The notes beneath the pieces are model-generated. The model did no database searches and was not told the DNA's origin. It saw nothing but the letters and a program-made list of their open reading frames with translations. Source: Gemmatimonadota bacterium (lineage in GTDB: Bacteria > Gemmatimonadota > Gemmatimonadetes > Gemmatimonadales > GWC2-71-9). Taken from it: DNA of 35,078 bases. A program made the position numbers and the translations under genes. The first letter of the stretch is position 1, and each line of letters opens with the position of its first letter. Below, in pieces: positions 15,105 through 27,163 of this stretch. The stretch is taken from contig SHZU01000003.1 of the NCBI GenBank assembly GCA_009692115.1, positions 1 to 35,078 on the forward strand, given 5' to 3'.

Positions 15105-15655
15105 GTACCATCCCGGATTTCGTGAAGCATGCCAAGGAAGGCATGCAAAAGGCCGTCGAGAACGCCAAGAAGGAGTTCACCGGCATTCGGAGCGGCAGGG
15201 CCAGCACCCATTTGCTCGATGGGGTTCGAGTCGAGGCTTACGGCGGGCATGTCCCGATGAACCAGGTCGGACTGGTGTCGGCGCCGGAGCCCCGGATGCT
15301 GACCGTCCAGCCGTTCGACAAGTCGCTGATCATCGCGATCGAAAAGGCGATCCGGGAGTCGCAGCTCGGGCTCAACCCATCGACCCAGGGCAACCTGATC
15401 CGGATTCCGATTCCCGCGCTGTCGGAAGAACGGCGGAAGGACCTGGTCAAGGTCATTCATAAGTTGGCCGAAGAGGCTCGGGTGGCGATTCGCCACGCCC
15501 GGACCGAGGCGCTTCAGAAGGTCAAGAAGATCGAGCGCGTCTCCGAGGACGAGAAGTCCCGAGCTGAAAAAGACGTCCAAAAAATTACGGACGAGCATAC
15601 CAAACTGATCGATCAGCTGATTCATACCAAAGAAGCGGAGATCATGGAGGTTTGA
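15101..15655 (+). CDS. frr: Ribosome recycling factor
   Basis: 184 aa, normal length. With EF-G it splits post-termination ribosomes. A three-helix bundle carries the hallmark [31 protein letters not shown], a segment ending [31 protein letters not shown] and [20 protein letters not shown]. The C-terminal helices contain [18 protein letters not shown] 15101 overlaps the pyrH stop by 4 bp. The stop TGA (15653-15655) overlaps the TTG start proposed for uppS. Confidence 0.97.
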   Translation: MSTIPDFVKHAKEGMQKAVENAKKEFTGIRSGRASTHLLDGVRVEAYGGHVPMNQVGLVSAPEPRMLTVQPFDKSLIIAIEKAIRESQLGLNPSTQGNLIRIPIPALSEERRKDLVKVIHKLAEEARVAIRHARTEALQKVKKIERVSEDEKSRAEKDVQKITDEHTKLIDQLIHTKEAEIMEV

Positions 15656-16404
15656 CCGCCTCTGCGGACGAGCTGCTCGCACGCCTCAAGGTCCAGGGCG
15701 CCATACCCGGGCATGTGGCCGTCATTATGGACGGAAACGGCCGCTGGGCCAAACGACGGGAACTTCCGAGAACCACCGGGCACCAGGCCGGCATGGCCTC
15801 GGTGCGCCGGATCGTCGAATCCGCCATCGAGGCCGGGGTCGAAACCCTCACGTTGTTCGCGTTCAGCCAAGAAAACTGGCAGCGGCCCCCCGAAGAAATT
15901 GATGCCCTGATGGCCCTGCTGGAGGAATATGTGTCGACCCAGTCGACCGAGCTTCGCGGCCAGGGCGTCCGGGTCCGGATGCTGGGCGATCTGTCCCGCC
16001 TGTCGGAGACGGCCCGTCGGGCGGTCGACTTCGTTGAGGGCGTCACGGCGGCCGGCGAAACCCTCGCCCTCAATATTTGTATTTCCTACGGGTCCCGGGC
16101 CGAGTTGGCGCACGCGGCCAGGCTCATTGCCGACGCAGTCGCGGCCGGCCGGTTACGGCCCGACGACGTGACCGAGGCGACCATAGCCGAGCGCCTGTAC
16201 ACGGCCCCATGGGGCGATCCGGATCTGCTGATCCGGACCTCGGGCGAGTTCCGGATTTCGAATTTTCTGCTCTGGCAACTGGCCTACGCCGAGCTGTACG
16301 TGACGCCGACCCTCTGGCCGGACTTTGGGCGGGAGGACTTCTTCCTGGCCCTGCTCGACTACCAGCGGCGCGACCGCCGTTTCGGGCGCGTCGCCACCTC
16401 ATAA
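15652..16404 (+). CDS. uppS: Undecaprenyl (isoprenyl) diphosphate synthase
   Basis: 250 aa. cis-prenyltransferase that extends FPP with IPP to C55-PP, the lipid carrier for peptidoglycan and other surface polymers. Motifs are HVAVIMDGNGRWAKRRELPR (catalytic Asp, diphosphate loop), GHQAGMASVRRIVE, ETLTLFAFSQENWQRP, LNICISYGSRAELAHAARLI and LIRTSGEFRISNFLLWQLAY. It starts at TTG 15652, overlapping the frr stop. The GGAGG at 15646-15650 is only 1 nt from that TTG, which is unusually close, yet no ATG or GTG follows before the essential motifs and the resulting length is right. Translational coupling to frr probably drives initiation. Confidence 0.93.
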   Translation: MTASADELLARLKVQGAIPGHVAVIMDGNGRWAKRRELPRTTGHQAGMASVRRIVESAIEAGVETLTLFAFSQENWQRPPEEIDALMALLEEYVSTQSTELRGQGVRVRMLGDLSRLSETARRAVDFVEGVTAAGETLALNICISYGSRAELAHAARLIADAVAAGRLRPDDVTEATIAERLYTAPWGDPDLLIRTSGEFRISNFLLWQLAYAELYVTPTLWPDFGREDFFLALLDYQRRDRRFGRVATS

Positions 16405-16420
16405 CCTGACGGGCGGACCC

Positions 16421-17302
16421 ATGTCGAATCACCTCCAGCGGGTCCTGTTCGCCGTGGTGGCCATCCCGATTGCGATCGGGATCGTCTACTGGGGCGGGTT
16501 ACCGCTTGCGGTCCTGGTGGCGATGATCGCCGCGCTCGGAGCTCACGAACTCGTGTCCATCGCCAGGCGCCAACAAATCGAGCCGTTGTGGCGCCACGCG
16601 TTGATCTTCAGTGCCCTGATTCCGCTCGGGGTCTGGGTCAGCTACGGCGGAGCCTTGCTGGCATGGGGAGGAGGGGACTGGGCCGCGGCCCTGCCGTCGA
16701 CCTCGTTTGCCTTGGCTGGCACGGTCATCTGGGTCATGACCGCCACGCTGATCCGTCGCGGGCCCTCCGACCGACCGTTAGGCGCCGCCAGCGTCACATT
16801 GCTGGCGCCGTTGTATTGTGCCGTCTTGCCAAGTTTCCTGCTGGGCATTCGGTATGCCACCGGACCGGGCCGGAGCTGGCCGGCCACCTGGGCGGTGTTC
16901 TTCCCACTGGTGGTCACCTGGATCTGCGACAGCGCCGCGATGTATGCCGGCCGGTCCATCGGCGGTCCAAAGCTCGCTCCGACGGTCAGCCCCGGAAAAA
17001 CCCGAAGCGGGTCGGCAGCCGGTCTGGTTGGGGGCGTGCTGGCGGCGGTCATCTTTAATCGGCTGGCGATGGGGCCGTCGGGCTTCGCGATCTCCGATTT
17101 CCAGGCGGTCGTCTTCGGGGCAGTGCTGTCGGTGGCGGCGCAAGTCGGCGATTTGGCCGAGTCGCTCTTCAAGCGAGAGGCCGGCGTCAAGGACTCGAGC
17201 CATTTGATTCCCGGGCATGGTGGGGTCCTCGACCGGTTCGACGCCTTGTATTTCGTGGTCCCCGTGGCCGCGATGCTGTATCGCCTGTTCGGCGTCCTGT
17301 AG
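16421..17302 (+). CDS. cdsA: Phosphatidate cytidylyltransferase (CDP-diglyceride synthase)
   Basis: 293 aa polytopic membrane protein. It makes CDP-diacylglycerol from phosphatidate and CTP for all phospholipids. There are about seven to eight hydrophobic segments from VLFAVVAIPIAIGIVYWGG onward. The C-terminal signature is intact (SLFKREAGVKDSSHLIPGHG, then GVLDRFDALYF), matching S-x3-KR-x4-KD...PGHGG-x-DR-x-D. KLAPTVSPGKTRSGSAAGLV is the cytoplasmic loop before it. ATG 16421 (MSNHLQRVLF) sits 17 bases after uppS. The codons for PLGA include TTA-GGC at 16778. The stop shares a base with dxr. Confidence 0.93.
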   Translation: MSNHLQRVLFAVVAIPIAIGIVYWGGLPLAVLVAMIAALGAHELVSIARRQQIEPLWRHALIFSALIPLGVWVSYGGALLAWGGGDWAAALPSTSFALAGTVIWVMTATLIRRGPSDRPLGAASVTLLAPLYCAVLPSFLLGIRYATGPGRSWPATWAVFFPLVVTWICDSAAMYAGRSIGGPKLAPTVSPGKTRSGSAAGLVGGVLAAVIFNRLAMGPSGFAISDFQAVVFGAVLSVAAQVGDLAESLFKREAGVKDSSHLIPGHGGVLDRFDALYFVVPVAAMLYRLFGVL

Positions 17303-18393
17303 TGCGGGGCGTCGCGGTCCTCGGCTCGACCGGCTCGATCGGGCGCGCCACCCTGGAAGTCCTCCGCCGTCATCCTGACCGGTTTCGGCTGGTGGCGCTC
17401 ACGGCCGGTAGGGACCAGGCGGCGCTCGACGCCCAAGTGGCCGAGTGGCGTCCCACTTATGCCGGTCTTGCCAACGGAACGCCGGCCGCGCTGATCGAGG
17501 CCGCCACCCGGCCCGATGCCGACATCGTCGTCAACGCCGTGGTCGGGTTTGCCGGACTCGAGGCGACCCTGGCGGCGCTCAGGGCGGGGAAACGGGTCGC
17601 CCTCGCCAACAAGGAATCCCTGGTCGTGGCCGGCGAGTTGGTCGAACGGGCCCGGATCGAAGGGGGCGGCGAACTGGTCCCGATCGACTCCGAGCACAGC
17701 GCGGTGTGGCAGTGCTTGGCCGGCGCCAGAAGCCAGGCTTGCCGGCTCATCCTGACCGCCTCAGGCGGCCCGTTTCGGAACTGGCCTGCCGACCGGGTGG
17801 CAGCGGCATCGGTCGCTGAGGCACTCAATCACCCAACCTGGCGGATGGGCAGCAAGATCACCGTCGACAGTGCCACGCTCGTGAACAAGGCCATGGAGGT
17901 GATCGAAGGCCACTTCCTGTTCCAACTGCCGTATGACGCGATCGAGGCGGTGGTCCATCCCCAGAGCATCGTGCATGCCTTCGTGGAGTTTGCCGACGGG
18001 AGTGTCCTCGCGCAGATGGGGTTTCCCTCGATGGAGCTCCCGATCCTGTACGCCCTCACCTATCCCGAGCGGGTGGCGGATGCGGGCGTCCGCCGATTCG
18101 ATCCAGTGGCAGCGGGGTCGTTGACATTCGAGCCCCTTCGGGTTGACGTCTTCCGGGCCTTTGCGGCGGGGATCGCCGCGGGGCGGGCGGGGGGAACGGC
18201 GCCGGCGGTCTTCAACGCGACCAACGAGGTGGCAGTGGCGCGGTTCCTCGAGGGCCGGTTAGCCTTCGGGCGGATCGCCGAAGTGATCGAGGCCGTACTG
18301 GCCCGGCATTCGGTGGGTCGGGTCAATCAGTTGACGGACGCGCAGGCAGCCGATCGCTGGGCTCGGGTCGAGGCTGCCAAGGAAATCGGATAA
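17302..18393 (+). CDS. dxr: 1-deoxy-D-xylulose 5-phosphate reductoisomerase
   Basis: 363 aa. Converts DXP to MEP with NADPH and Mn/Mg, the first committed step of the MEP route to the isoprenoid units that uppS consumes. The Rossmann start is VAVLGSTGSIGRATLEVLRR. NKESLV follows, then the metal-binding PIDSEHSAVWQC (Asp and Glu ligands), the flexible-lid region LTASGGPFRNWP, and HPTWRMGSKITVDSATLVNK / GLEVIEGHFLF-like EVIEGHFLFQ. The C-terminal domain has TFEPLRVDVF and APAVFNATNEVAVARFLEG. Length is slightly below the usual 380-400. GTG 17302 overlaps the cdsA stop by one base. Confidence 0.95.
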   Translation: MRGVAVLGSTGSIGRATLEVLRRHPDRFRLVALTAGRDQAALDAQVAEWRPTYAGLANGTPAALIEAATRPDADIVVNAVVGFAGLEATLAALRAGKRVALANKESLVVAGELVERARIEGGGELVPIDSEHSAVWQCLAGARSQACRLILTASGGPFRNWPADRVAAASVAEALNHPTWRMGSKITVDSATLVNKAMEVIEGHFLFQLPYDAIEAVVHPQSIVHAFVEFADGSVLAQMGFPSMELPILYALTYPERVADAGVRRFDPVAAGSLTFEPLRVDVFRAFAAGIAAGRAGGTAPAVFNATNEVAVARFLEGRLAFGRIAEVIEAVLARHSVGRVNQLTDAQAADRWARVEAAKEIG

Positions 18394-18399
18394 ATCGGG

Positions 18400-19767
18400 A
18401 TGGGGTTAACGGTCATTTCGACCCTCGTGGTCATCGGGGTCTTGGTCTTTGTGCACGAGGCGGGTCACTTTCTCGCGGCGAAGTGGGCCGGGATATATGT
18501 CCACCGATTGTCGCTCGGACTCGGCGCCCCGATCAAGTGGTTGTCGTTCCGCCGCGGCGAAACCGAGTACTCGGTGTCGTGGCTCCCGCTCGGCGGCTAC
18601 GTGAAGATGGCGAGCGCGTTGGAGGAGGGGGCCGGCGGCTCGCTCGAGGGCGGGAAGGAGGCCGGTGTCGAGGTCCCTCCGGACCGGATGTTCGAGTCGA
18701 AACCGGTGTGGGTCCGGATGGTGGTGATCTTGGCGGGGGTCGTCATGAATGCCGCCTTTGCCTGGCTGATCCTGGCCGGGGTCCTCTACGTCAATGGAGT
18801 CCAGGTCACCCCGGTCACGGCCATCGGCTCGGTCGATACGGCCGGACTCCCGCCGGGTTCGAGGGCCCTTGCGAGCCTCACGTTAGGCGATACGATCGTG
18901 ACCGTCGACGGGACGCCGGTCCGGTCGTGGGAAGCCTACCTCCGCCGGGTCGTGGAACCGGTCGGCGACTCGGTCCGGGTCGGCCTCGCGAGCGGCCGGA
19001 CGGTTGCCATCGCGGCCGGGTCGATGGATGATCGCCGAGCCACCGCGCGAGCGATCCGGCCCTTCCTCCCTCCGGTCATCAGTGACGTCGTCGCCGGCCG
19101 GCCGGGTGCCGAGGCGGGTCTGGTGGTTGGCGATACCATCCTCGCGTTCGACGGCGCCCCGGTCACCCAGTGGTTGGACATGGTGGGCCAAATCGAGTCG
19201 CGGGCCGACCGGGAGACCGAGATCTTGGTGGGCCGCTCCACCGGCCGGGTGACGATCCGCGCCACTCCGGGATTGGAGCAGGTCAAGGACTCGGTGACGG
19301 GAGCCACCCGCGCCGTTGGCCGGCTGGGCATTGCCGGGCCGGCGCAGCCGGAAGCCCGGGAGCCGGTGGCGCTCGGGGCCGCCCTTCTTCAGGGGGGCAA
19401 GCAAACCTGGTTCGTAGCGACCCGGATCGTCGGCACGGTCCAGGGCCTGTTCGCGGGCCGAATTTCGACTCGGGAAGTCGGCGGACCGATTGCGATCGGG
19501 ATTGCCGCCGGCGAAAGCGTAAGGCGGGGCGGGGAGGACTTCCTGTTCTTCATGGCGCTGATTTCCGTCAACCTGGCCGTGATCAACTTGCTGCCGATTC
19601 CGATTCTCGATGGGGGCCAGTTCCTTTTCCTGCTCGCCGAAGCGGTAATGCGGCGGCCGGTCACCGGTCGGGTTCGGGAATGGCTGACCATGGCCGGATT
19701 CGTGGCGATCGCGATGCTCATGGTACTGGCCTTCTCGAATGACATCCGCCGTTTGCTTGGCTTCTAA
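18400..19767 (+). CDS. rseP: RseP-type site-2 zinc metalloprotease
   Basis: 455 aa. Intramembrane protease that cleaves anti-sigma factors or remnant signal peptides in the cytoplasmic membrane. TM1 contains the zinc site HEAGH (about residues 20-24). The GxxGP-like LGLGAPIKWLSFRRGETEYS and WLPLGGYVKM follow. Two PDZ domains occupy about residues 120-300 (GLPPGSRALASLTLGDTIVT and GAEAGLVVGDTILAFDGAPV). The final TM region carries the third metal ligand in NLLPIPILDGGQFLFLL. It lies 6 bases after dxr; uppS-cdsA-dxr-rseP is a classic envelope operon order. TTA-GGC at 18883 encodes LG of the first PDZ. Confidence 0.93.
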   Translation: MGLTVISTLVVIGVLVFVHEAGHFLAAKWAGIYVHRLSLGLGAPIKWLSFRRGETEYSVSWLPLGGYVKMASALEEGAGGSLEGGKEAGVEVPPDRMFESKPVWVRMVVILAGVVMNAAFAWLILAGVLYVNGVQVTPVTAIGSVDTAGLPPGSRALASLTLGDTIVTVDGTPVRSWEAYLRRVVEPVGDSVRVGLASGRTVAIAAGSMDDRRATARAIRPFLPPVISDVVAGRPGAEAGLVVGDTILAFDGAPVTQWLDMVGQIESRADRETEILVGRSTGRVTIRATPGLEQVKDSVTGATRAVGRLGIAGPAQPEAREPVALGAALLQGGKQTWFVATRIVGTVQGLFAGRISTREVGGPIAIGIAAGESVRRGGEDFLFFMALISVNLAVINLLPIPILDGGQFLFLLAEAVMRRPVTGRVREWLTMAGFVAIAMLMVLAFSNDIRRLLGF

Positions 19768-19791
19768 CTAAAGTTCTCCGGAGGAATTCCC

Positions 19792-21030
19792 ATGATGGCG
19801 CGATGGACGGTGGTGCTGGTCGGGCTCTTGGTCGGGGGCGTCGTGCCCGGTGCGGCGCAAACCGACGCCGCGCTGGCGCGCGCACGGCGCATCCTCAGGG
19901 CCTCGCCGCTCGTCGACGGCCACAATGACCTCCCGCTCGTGATCCGGGAGGACGCCAATGCCCCCGGCGATGTCGCCGCCTATGACCTTCGGCGCCGAAC
20001 CACCGGCGACACCGATCTCGAGCGGCTCCGCCTCGGACAAGTCGGGGCCCAATTCTGGTCCGTGTACATCCCCGGCGAGATCAAAGACTCCGGGTATGCC
20101 AAGGTCCAGCTCGAGCAGATCGACATCGCCCGTCGAATCATCGAGCGGTACCCGGAGGCGTTGACGCTCGCCACGAGCGCCGGCGACGTGAGGGCGGCGT
20201 TTGCTCGGGGCAAGATCGGCTCGCTCCTCGGGATGGAGGGCGGCCATGCGATCGAGAACTCGCTCGGCGCGCTCCGGGCCTACTATCGGCTCGGCGTGCG
20301 CTACATGACGCTGACCCATAACGTCACCCTCGACTGGGCCGACGCCGCGATGGACGCGCCCCGTCACAACGGGCTGACGCCGTTCGGTAAGGAAGTGGTT
20401 CGGGAGATGAACCGGCTTGGCATGATCGTCGATATTTCCCACGTCACGCCGAAGGTGATGCACGACGTCCTCGACATCGCCGAATCGCCGGTGATGTATT
20501 CGCATTCTTCGGCCAAGGCGTTGACCGACCATCCCCGGAACGTGCCGGACGACGTGCTTCGGCGTTTGGCCAAGAACGGCGGGGTCGTCATGGTCACCTT
20601 CATCCCGGCGTTTGTATCCCAAGCGGTGGCGGATTGGGATCTCCAGGTCCGCGAGGTGACCAAGGGCAATCCCTCGCTGTCCGACGTCGAGCGGATCAAG
20701 ACCGAGTACGCCAAGACCCACCCGAGGCCGGTAGCCACCCTCAAGAATGTGGCCGATCACATCGACCACGTCCGGAAAACCGCGGGGGTCGATCAAGTTG
20801 GCATCGGAAGCGACTTCTACGGCAGCCCCGACATGCCGCAAGGCCTCGAGGATGTCTCCAAGTTTCCGGACCTGTTCGCGGAGTTGATCACCCGGGGCTG
20901 GACCGATCGGGACCTGGTCAAATTGGCCGGCGGGAACATCCTTCGGGTCCTCCGGCAGGTTGAAGTGAATGCGGCCCGCATCCAGGCCCAGCGACCGCCC
21001 TCGACCGCCACGTTCGAACGGATGCGCTAG
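19792..21030 (+). CDS. Exported membrane dipeptidase (peptidase M19)
   Basis: 412 aa with a signal peptide (RWTVVLVGLLVGGVVPGAAQ, cleavage likely after GAAQ at about 23). Zinc-dependent renal-dipeptidase family; hydrolyses dipeptides, including some with a D-residue at the C-terminus, in the periplasm. Binuclear zinc ligands are visible: HxD in LVDGHNDLPLV, Glu in GMEGGHAIENS, His in IVDISHVTP and MYSHSSAKAL, and the Asp in IGSDFYGS. The end GGNILRVLRQVE is also typical. GGAGGAA at 19780-19786 is one of the best SD sequences in the window, 5 nt from ATG 19792 (8 nt from ATG 19795). It follows rseP by 24 bases and could share its transcript. Confidence 0.9.
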   Translation: MMARWTVVLVGLLVGGVVPGAAQTDAALARARRILRASPLVDGHNDLPLVIREDANAPGDVAAYDLRRRTTGDTDLERLRLGQVGAQFWSVYIPGEIKDSGYAKVQLEQIDIARRIIERYPEALTLATSAGDVRAAFARGKIGSLLGMEGGHAIENSLGALRAYYRLGVRYMTLTHNVTLDWADAAMDAPRHNGLTPFGKEVVREMNRLGMIVDISHVTPKVMHDVLDIAESPVMYSHSSAKALTDHPRNVPDDVLRRLAKNGGVVMVTFIPAFVSQAVADWDLQVREVTKGNPSLSDVERIKTEYAKTHPRPVATLKNVADHIDHVRKTAGVDQVGIGSDFYGSPDMPQGLEDVSKFPDLFAELITRGWTDRDLVKLAGGNILRVLRQVEVNAARIQAQRPPSTATFERMR

Positions 21031-21081
21031 CCCCCACCCGGCTGTGTTGACGGCTGCGACGTTTCGAACCAAGTTACCCCG

Positions 21082-22176
21082 ATGACCCACACTCGTCGCG
21101 ACTTCGTTCGGATCGCCGCCGGCGCCGGGATCCTCGGTGCCGGCATCCTGATCCCGCGCTTCCGCCGGGCCCCGCTCAAGATTCTCATTTTGGGTGGGAC
21201 CGGATTCATCGGCCCCTATCAAGTTCAGTACGCCCTCGATCGTGGTCACACGGTCACGCTGTTCAACCGGGGCCGCACCAACCCCGGGCTCTTCCCGACG
21301 GTGGAAAAGCTGATCGGTGACCGGGCCACCGATCTCAAGTCACTCGAAGGGCGGCAGTGGGACCTCGTGATCGACAACTCCGCCACGGACCCGCTCTGGG
21401 TCGAGCGGTCGGTGGCGCTGTTGCAGAACTCAGTCAAACGGTACTGCTTCGTGTCGACCCGGTCGGTGTACTTCGACACCAGCCGGGTGCCGATGACCAT
21501 CGACGCGCCCGTCTGCACGCCCGAGAACACCCCGGTGGAGGCGGGCAAGCCGCTCCCCTACTGTCTGGCCAAAGCCCTCTCGGAAAACCTCGTCCGGAAG
21601 TACTTCGGCGACCGGACGCTGATCGTCCGGCCGTCTCTGGTCGTTGGCCCGGGCGACCTGACCGACCGGTTTACCTATTGGCCGGTCCGGATCGAGCGGG
21701 GCGGGGAAATCCTCGCGCCCGGCGACGGGAACGACTACGTCCAGATCATCGATGCCCGGGATTTGGCGGAGTGGATGATTCGGCTGGGGGAAATGGGCAC
21801 CACCGGGACCTATAACGCATTGGGCCCGAAGACGCCCCGGCTCTTTTCCGAGGTCCTTCACGGCATCAAGGCGGTGACTACCTCCGACGCGACCTTCACT
21901 TGGGTTGACGCCGACTTCCTCGAGAAGCACCAGGTGCGCCCCTACCAGGAAATGCCGGTCTGGATGCCGTCGAAAGGCGCCCGGGCCGGGTTCGGGCGGT
22001 TCGACATCAGCCGTGAGGTGGCCCTCGGTCTGACCTTCCGCTCCCTGGCGGCCACCACCCGGGACACCCTCGACTACTACCACGCCCAGCCCGCCGACCG
22101 CCAAGAGAAGCTCAAAGCCGGCATCACCCCGGCCCGGGAAGCCGAAGTCCTCCAAGCCTGGAAAACCCGGCCCTAA
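21082..22176 (+). CDS. Tat-exported NAD(P)-binding SDR-fold epimerase/dehydratase-like protein
   Basis: 364 aa. Residues 1-30 are a twin-arginine signal: [10 protein letters not shown] then [13 protein letters not shown], matching (S/T)RRxFxx plus a hydrophobic core. An extended-SDR Rossmann fold follows immediately ([20 protein letters not shown], GxxGxxG), with [17 protein letters not shown], a Tyr-x3-Lys active site in YCLAKAL and [20 protein letters not shown]. This is the NAD-dependent epimerase/dehydratase family; the substrate is unknown. Folded export by Tat would fit a protein that binds NAD(P) before leaving the cytosol. It sits 51 bases downstream of the M19 dipeptidase gene and probably shares its transcript. 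I see no clear SD. A GAGTGCCGAG repeat begins 7 bases after the stop. Confidence 0.8.
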   Translation: MTHTRRDFVRIAAGAGILGAGILIPRFRRAPLKILILGGTGFIGPYQVQYALDRGHTVTLFNRGRTNPGLFPTVEKLIGDRATDLKSLEGRQWDLVIDNSATDPLWVERSVALLQNSVKRYCFVSTRSVYFDTSRVPMTIDAPVCTPENTPVEAGKPLPYCLAKALSENLVRKYFGDRTLIVRPSLVVGPGDLTDRFTYWPVRIERGGEILAPGDGNDYVQIIDARDLAEWMIRLGEMGTTGTYNALGPKTPRLFSEVLHGIKAVTTSDATFTWVDADFLEKHQVRPYQEMPVWMPSKGARAGFGRFDISREVALGLTFRSLAATTRDTLDYYHAQPADRQEKLKAGITPAREAEVLQAWKTRP

Positions 22177-22182
22177 CCCTCC

Positions 22183-22210
22183 GCCGAGCGCCGAGTGCCG
22201 AGTGCCGAGC
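22183..22210 (+). repeat. GAGTGCCGAG-family repeat, copy D (after the SDR gene)
   Basis: Three tandem units (GCCGAGC, GCCGAGT, GCCGAGTGCCGAGC) lie between the SDR stop and the rpsO promoter, in the orientation opposite to copy A. Confidence 0.75.
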
Positions 22211-22218
22211 CCGTCCCC

Positions 22219-22247
22219 TTGCCTCCCGGCCCCTCGTGCCCTATACT
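22219..22247 (+). promoter_or_regulatory. Promoter for rpsO-pnp
   Basis: -35 TTGCCT (22219-22224, 4 of 6), a 17-bp spacer and -10 TATACT (22242-22247, 5 of 6). The leader is about 55 nt to the rpsO ATG, which has GAGGAA 6 nt upstream. Confidence 0.75.
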
Positions 22248-22306
22248 TAGGGGCTACAAGCACTTACGCAATTACACCAAGCCAGAGAGCAGCCGAGGAA
22301 AGCAGA

Positions 22307-22567
22307 ATGGGGTACGACAAGCAGGGCATCATGACGAAGCACCGCCAACACGAAACCGACACTGGGTCGGCCAAGGTCCAGGTGGCCCTTCTCACCGAGC
22401 GCATCAACTCTCTCACGGATCACTTCCGGGCCCACGCCAAAGACCATCACGGTCGGCGGGGTCTGCTCAAGATGGTCGGTCAGCGGCGGCGTCTCTTGAC
22501 GTACCTTCGCAACACCGACTTGGTGACCTACCGAGCGCTCATTCAAGATCTCGGGCTCCGACACTAA
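22307..22567 (+). CDS. rpsO: 30S ribosomal protein S15
   Basis: 86 aa. Four-helix protein binding helices 20-22 of 16S rRNA as a primary assembly protein. It contains [40 protein letters not shown] and [12 protein letters not shown], the S15 signature. ATG 22307 ([14 protein letters not shown]) has GAGGAA at 22295-22300 with ideal 6-nt spacing; the in-frame open region upstream runs over the promoter and is rejected. rpsO-pnp linkage is a conserved bacterial arrangement. Confidence 0.97.
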   Translation: MGYDKQGIMTKHRQHETDTGSAKVQVALLTERINSLTDHFRAHAKDHHGRRGLLKMVGQRRRLLTYLRNTDLVTYRALIQDLGLRH

Positions 22568-22585
22568 GCATCCATCACGACACGG

Positions 22586-22612
22586 GGGCGTCCACGACGA
22601 TTCGGGACGCCC
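22586..22612 (+). terminator. Hairpin between rpsO and pnp
   Basis: GGGCGTCC (22586-22593) pairs with GGACGCCC (22605-22612) around an 11-nt loop, followed by TTGGTGTATTGG. It could be a leaky terminator for rpsO, or an RNA processing/stability element in an rpsO-pnp transcript. Confidence 0.5.
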
Positions 22613-22634
22613 TTGGTGTATTGGTGGGTGCTCA

Positions 22635-22654
22635 GGGTGGACGTCCGTCCATCC
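22635..22654 (+). promoter_or_regulatory. Leader hairpin just upstream of pnp
   Basis: GGGTGGAC (22635-22642) pairs with GTCCATCC (22647-22654), with one G-U pair, around the 4-nt loop GTCC. It ends 11 bases before the SD GAGGA (22666-22670) of pnp. In enterobacteria pnp is autoregulated through an RNase III-cut leader stem; a similar role here is only an inference. Confidence 0.4.
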
Positions 22655-22678
22655 TGATCACTGACGAGGAATATCGCT

Positions 22679-24760
<2,082 letters not shown>

Positions 24761-24762
24761 CC

Positions 24763-26016
24763 GTGGTCCGGGAGCAACTCGACGAGCGGCTCTTCCGAAC
24801 CACGGCGCCGAACGGGCTCAACGTCCTCACCGAACACCTGCCCGGGCTTCGTTCAGCCGCGGTGGGGATCTGGGTTCGCTGGGCCAGCGGCCATGAAGGA
24901 CCCGAGCAGATGGGCGTCGCCCATCTGCTCGAACACATGGTATTCAAGGGCACCGAGCGCCGAACGGCCAAGGAACTGGCTCAGGCGCTCGAGGTCCGGG
25001 GTGGCTCGCTCGACGCGTATACCAGCCGAGATCACACCAGCTACCAAGCCCATGTGCTCGACCAAGACCTCTCCCTCGCCGCTGACATCCTCACTGATCT
25101 GGTCCGCGCCCCGCTGATCCGGCCCGAGGATCTCGAGCTCGAACGCAATGTCGTGCTGGAGGAAATCAAAGGGGTCGAGGATACCCCCGACGACCTGGTG
25201 TTCGACCTCTTTGCCGCCCACCTCTGGCCCGAGCATCCCTACGGGTATTCGATTCTCGGCACCCCGGAGACGGTGGCACGGCTGACGGCCGCCGACGTCC
25301 GGAGCTATCACGCCGCCGGATACTACCCAGGCAACGTGGTCATCGCCGCGGCTGGGAATGTCGACCATGACGATTTGATCGAGGATCTGATCCGGTTGGG
25401 CTGGTTCGAGGGTAGCGGTTTTGTGGCGGCCAAACCGCCCGTGGCGCCGGCGCCCGCCGTCCGGTCCCGGCACCACCAAGTGGCCAGGGACTCGGCCCAG
25501 ACCCACATCGTCTTCGGGACCGATACCTTCGAAAGCCGGGATCCGCGGCGCTACGGCATGGCGGTCTTGACGAACGTATTTGGCGGGGGCATGTCAAGTC
25601 GTTTGTTTCAGCGGATCCGCGAGGATCTCGGCCTGGCCTACGCGATTTCCGCCTTTCACCAGCCGTATCGGTCGGTCGGCCTCGTGGGGATCTACGTCGC
25701 GACCCAGCCGGGAACGGCGGCGGCCGCCAAGGAAGCGATTCAGGTGGAGTGTGCCCGCCTGGCCCGCGAAGGTCTGACGCCCGAAGAGCTCGCCGGCGGT
25801 CGCCAGCAGCTCAAGGGTCAGCTGATGCTGGCGCTCGAGAACCCCGGGAGTCGGGTCCACCGACTGGCGGGATTTGTCTTGAACGATGATCGTTATCGCA
25901 AGCCGGACGAGATCCTGGCGGCCATCGACCGGATTGAAGGCGACGAGGTCAACCAACTGGCCCGGGAGTTCTTTGATCCGGCCCGGTTGGCGGTGGTTGA
26001 ATTGGGTGGGGAATGA
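24763..26016 (+). CDS. M16-family zinc peptidase (processing-peptidase-like)
   Basis: 417 aa. It has the inverted zinc motif HLLEH (in [14 protein letters not shown], about residues 50-54) with the downstream Glu in [20 protein letters not shown]. An M16 C-terminal domain follows ([20 protein letters not shown], a stretch ending [16 protein letters not shown], and [12 protein letters not shown]). It resembles the pnp-linked PqqL/YmxG-type peptidase and mitochondrial processing peptidase beta. No signal peptide is visible, so it is probably cytoplasmic. GTG 24757 overlaps the pnp stop, but AAGGAG at 24752-24757 gives correct 5-nt spacing to GTG 24763, which I prefer; the difference is two residues. 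pnp followed by an M16 gene recurs in many phyla. Natural substrate unknown. Confidence 0.9.
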   Translation: MVREQLDERLFRTTAPNGLNVLTEHLPGLRSAAVGIWVRWASGHEGPEQMGVAHLLEHMVFKGTERRTAKELAQALEVRGGSLDAYTSRDHTSYQAHVLDQDLSLAADILTDLVRAPLIRPEDLELERNVVLEEIKGVEDTPDDLVFDLFAAHLWPEHPYGYSILGTPETVARLTAADVRSYHAAGYYPGNVVIAAAGNVDHDDLIEDLIRLGWFEGSGFVAAKPPVAPAPAVRSRHHQVARDSAQTHIVFGTDTFESRDPRRYGMAVLTNVFGGGMSSRLFQRIREDLGLAYAISAFHQPYRSVGLVGIYVATQPGTAAAAKEAIQVECARLAREGLTPEELAGGRQQLKGQLMLALENPGSRVHRLAGFVLNDDRYRKPDEILAAIDRIEGDEVNQLAREFFDPARLAVVELGGE

Positions 26017-26047
26017 GCCGAGAAATACTTTCCAGTCGGGGGATACC

Positions 26048-27160
<1,113 letters not shown>

Positions 27161-27163
27161 GCC

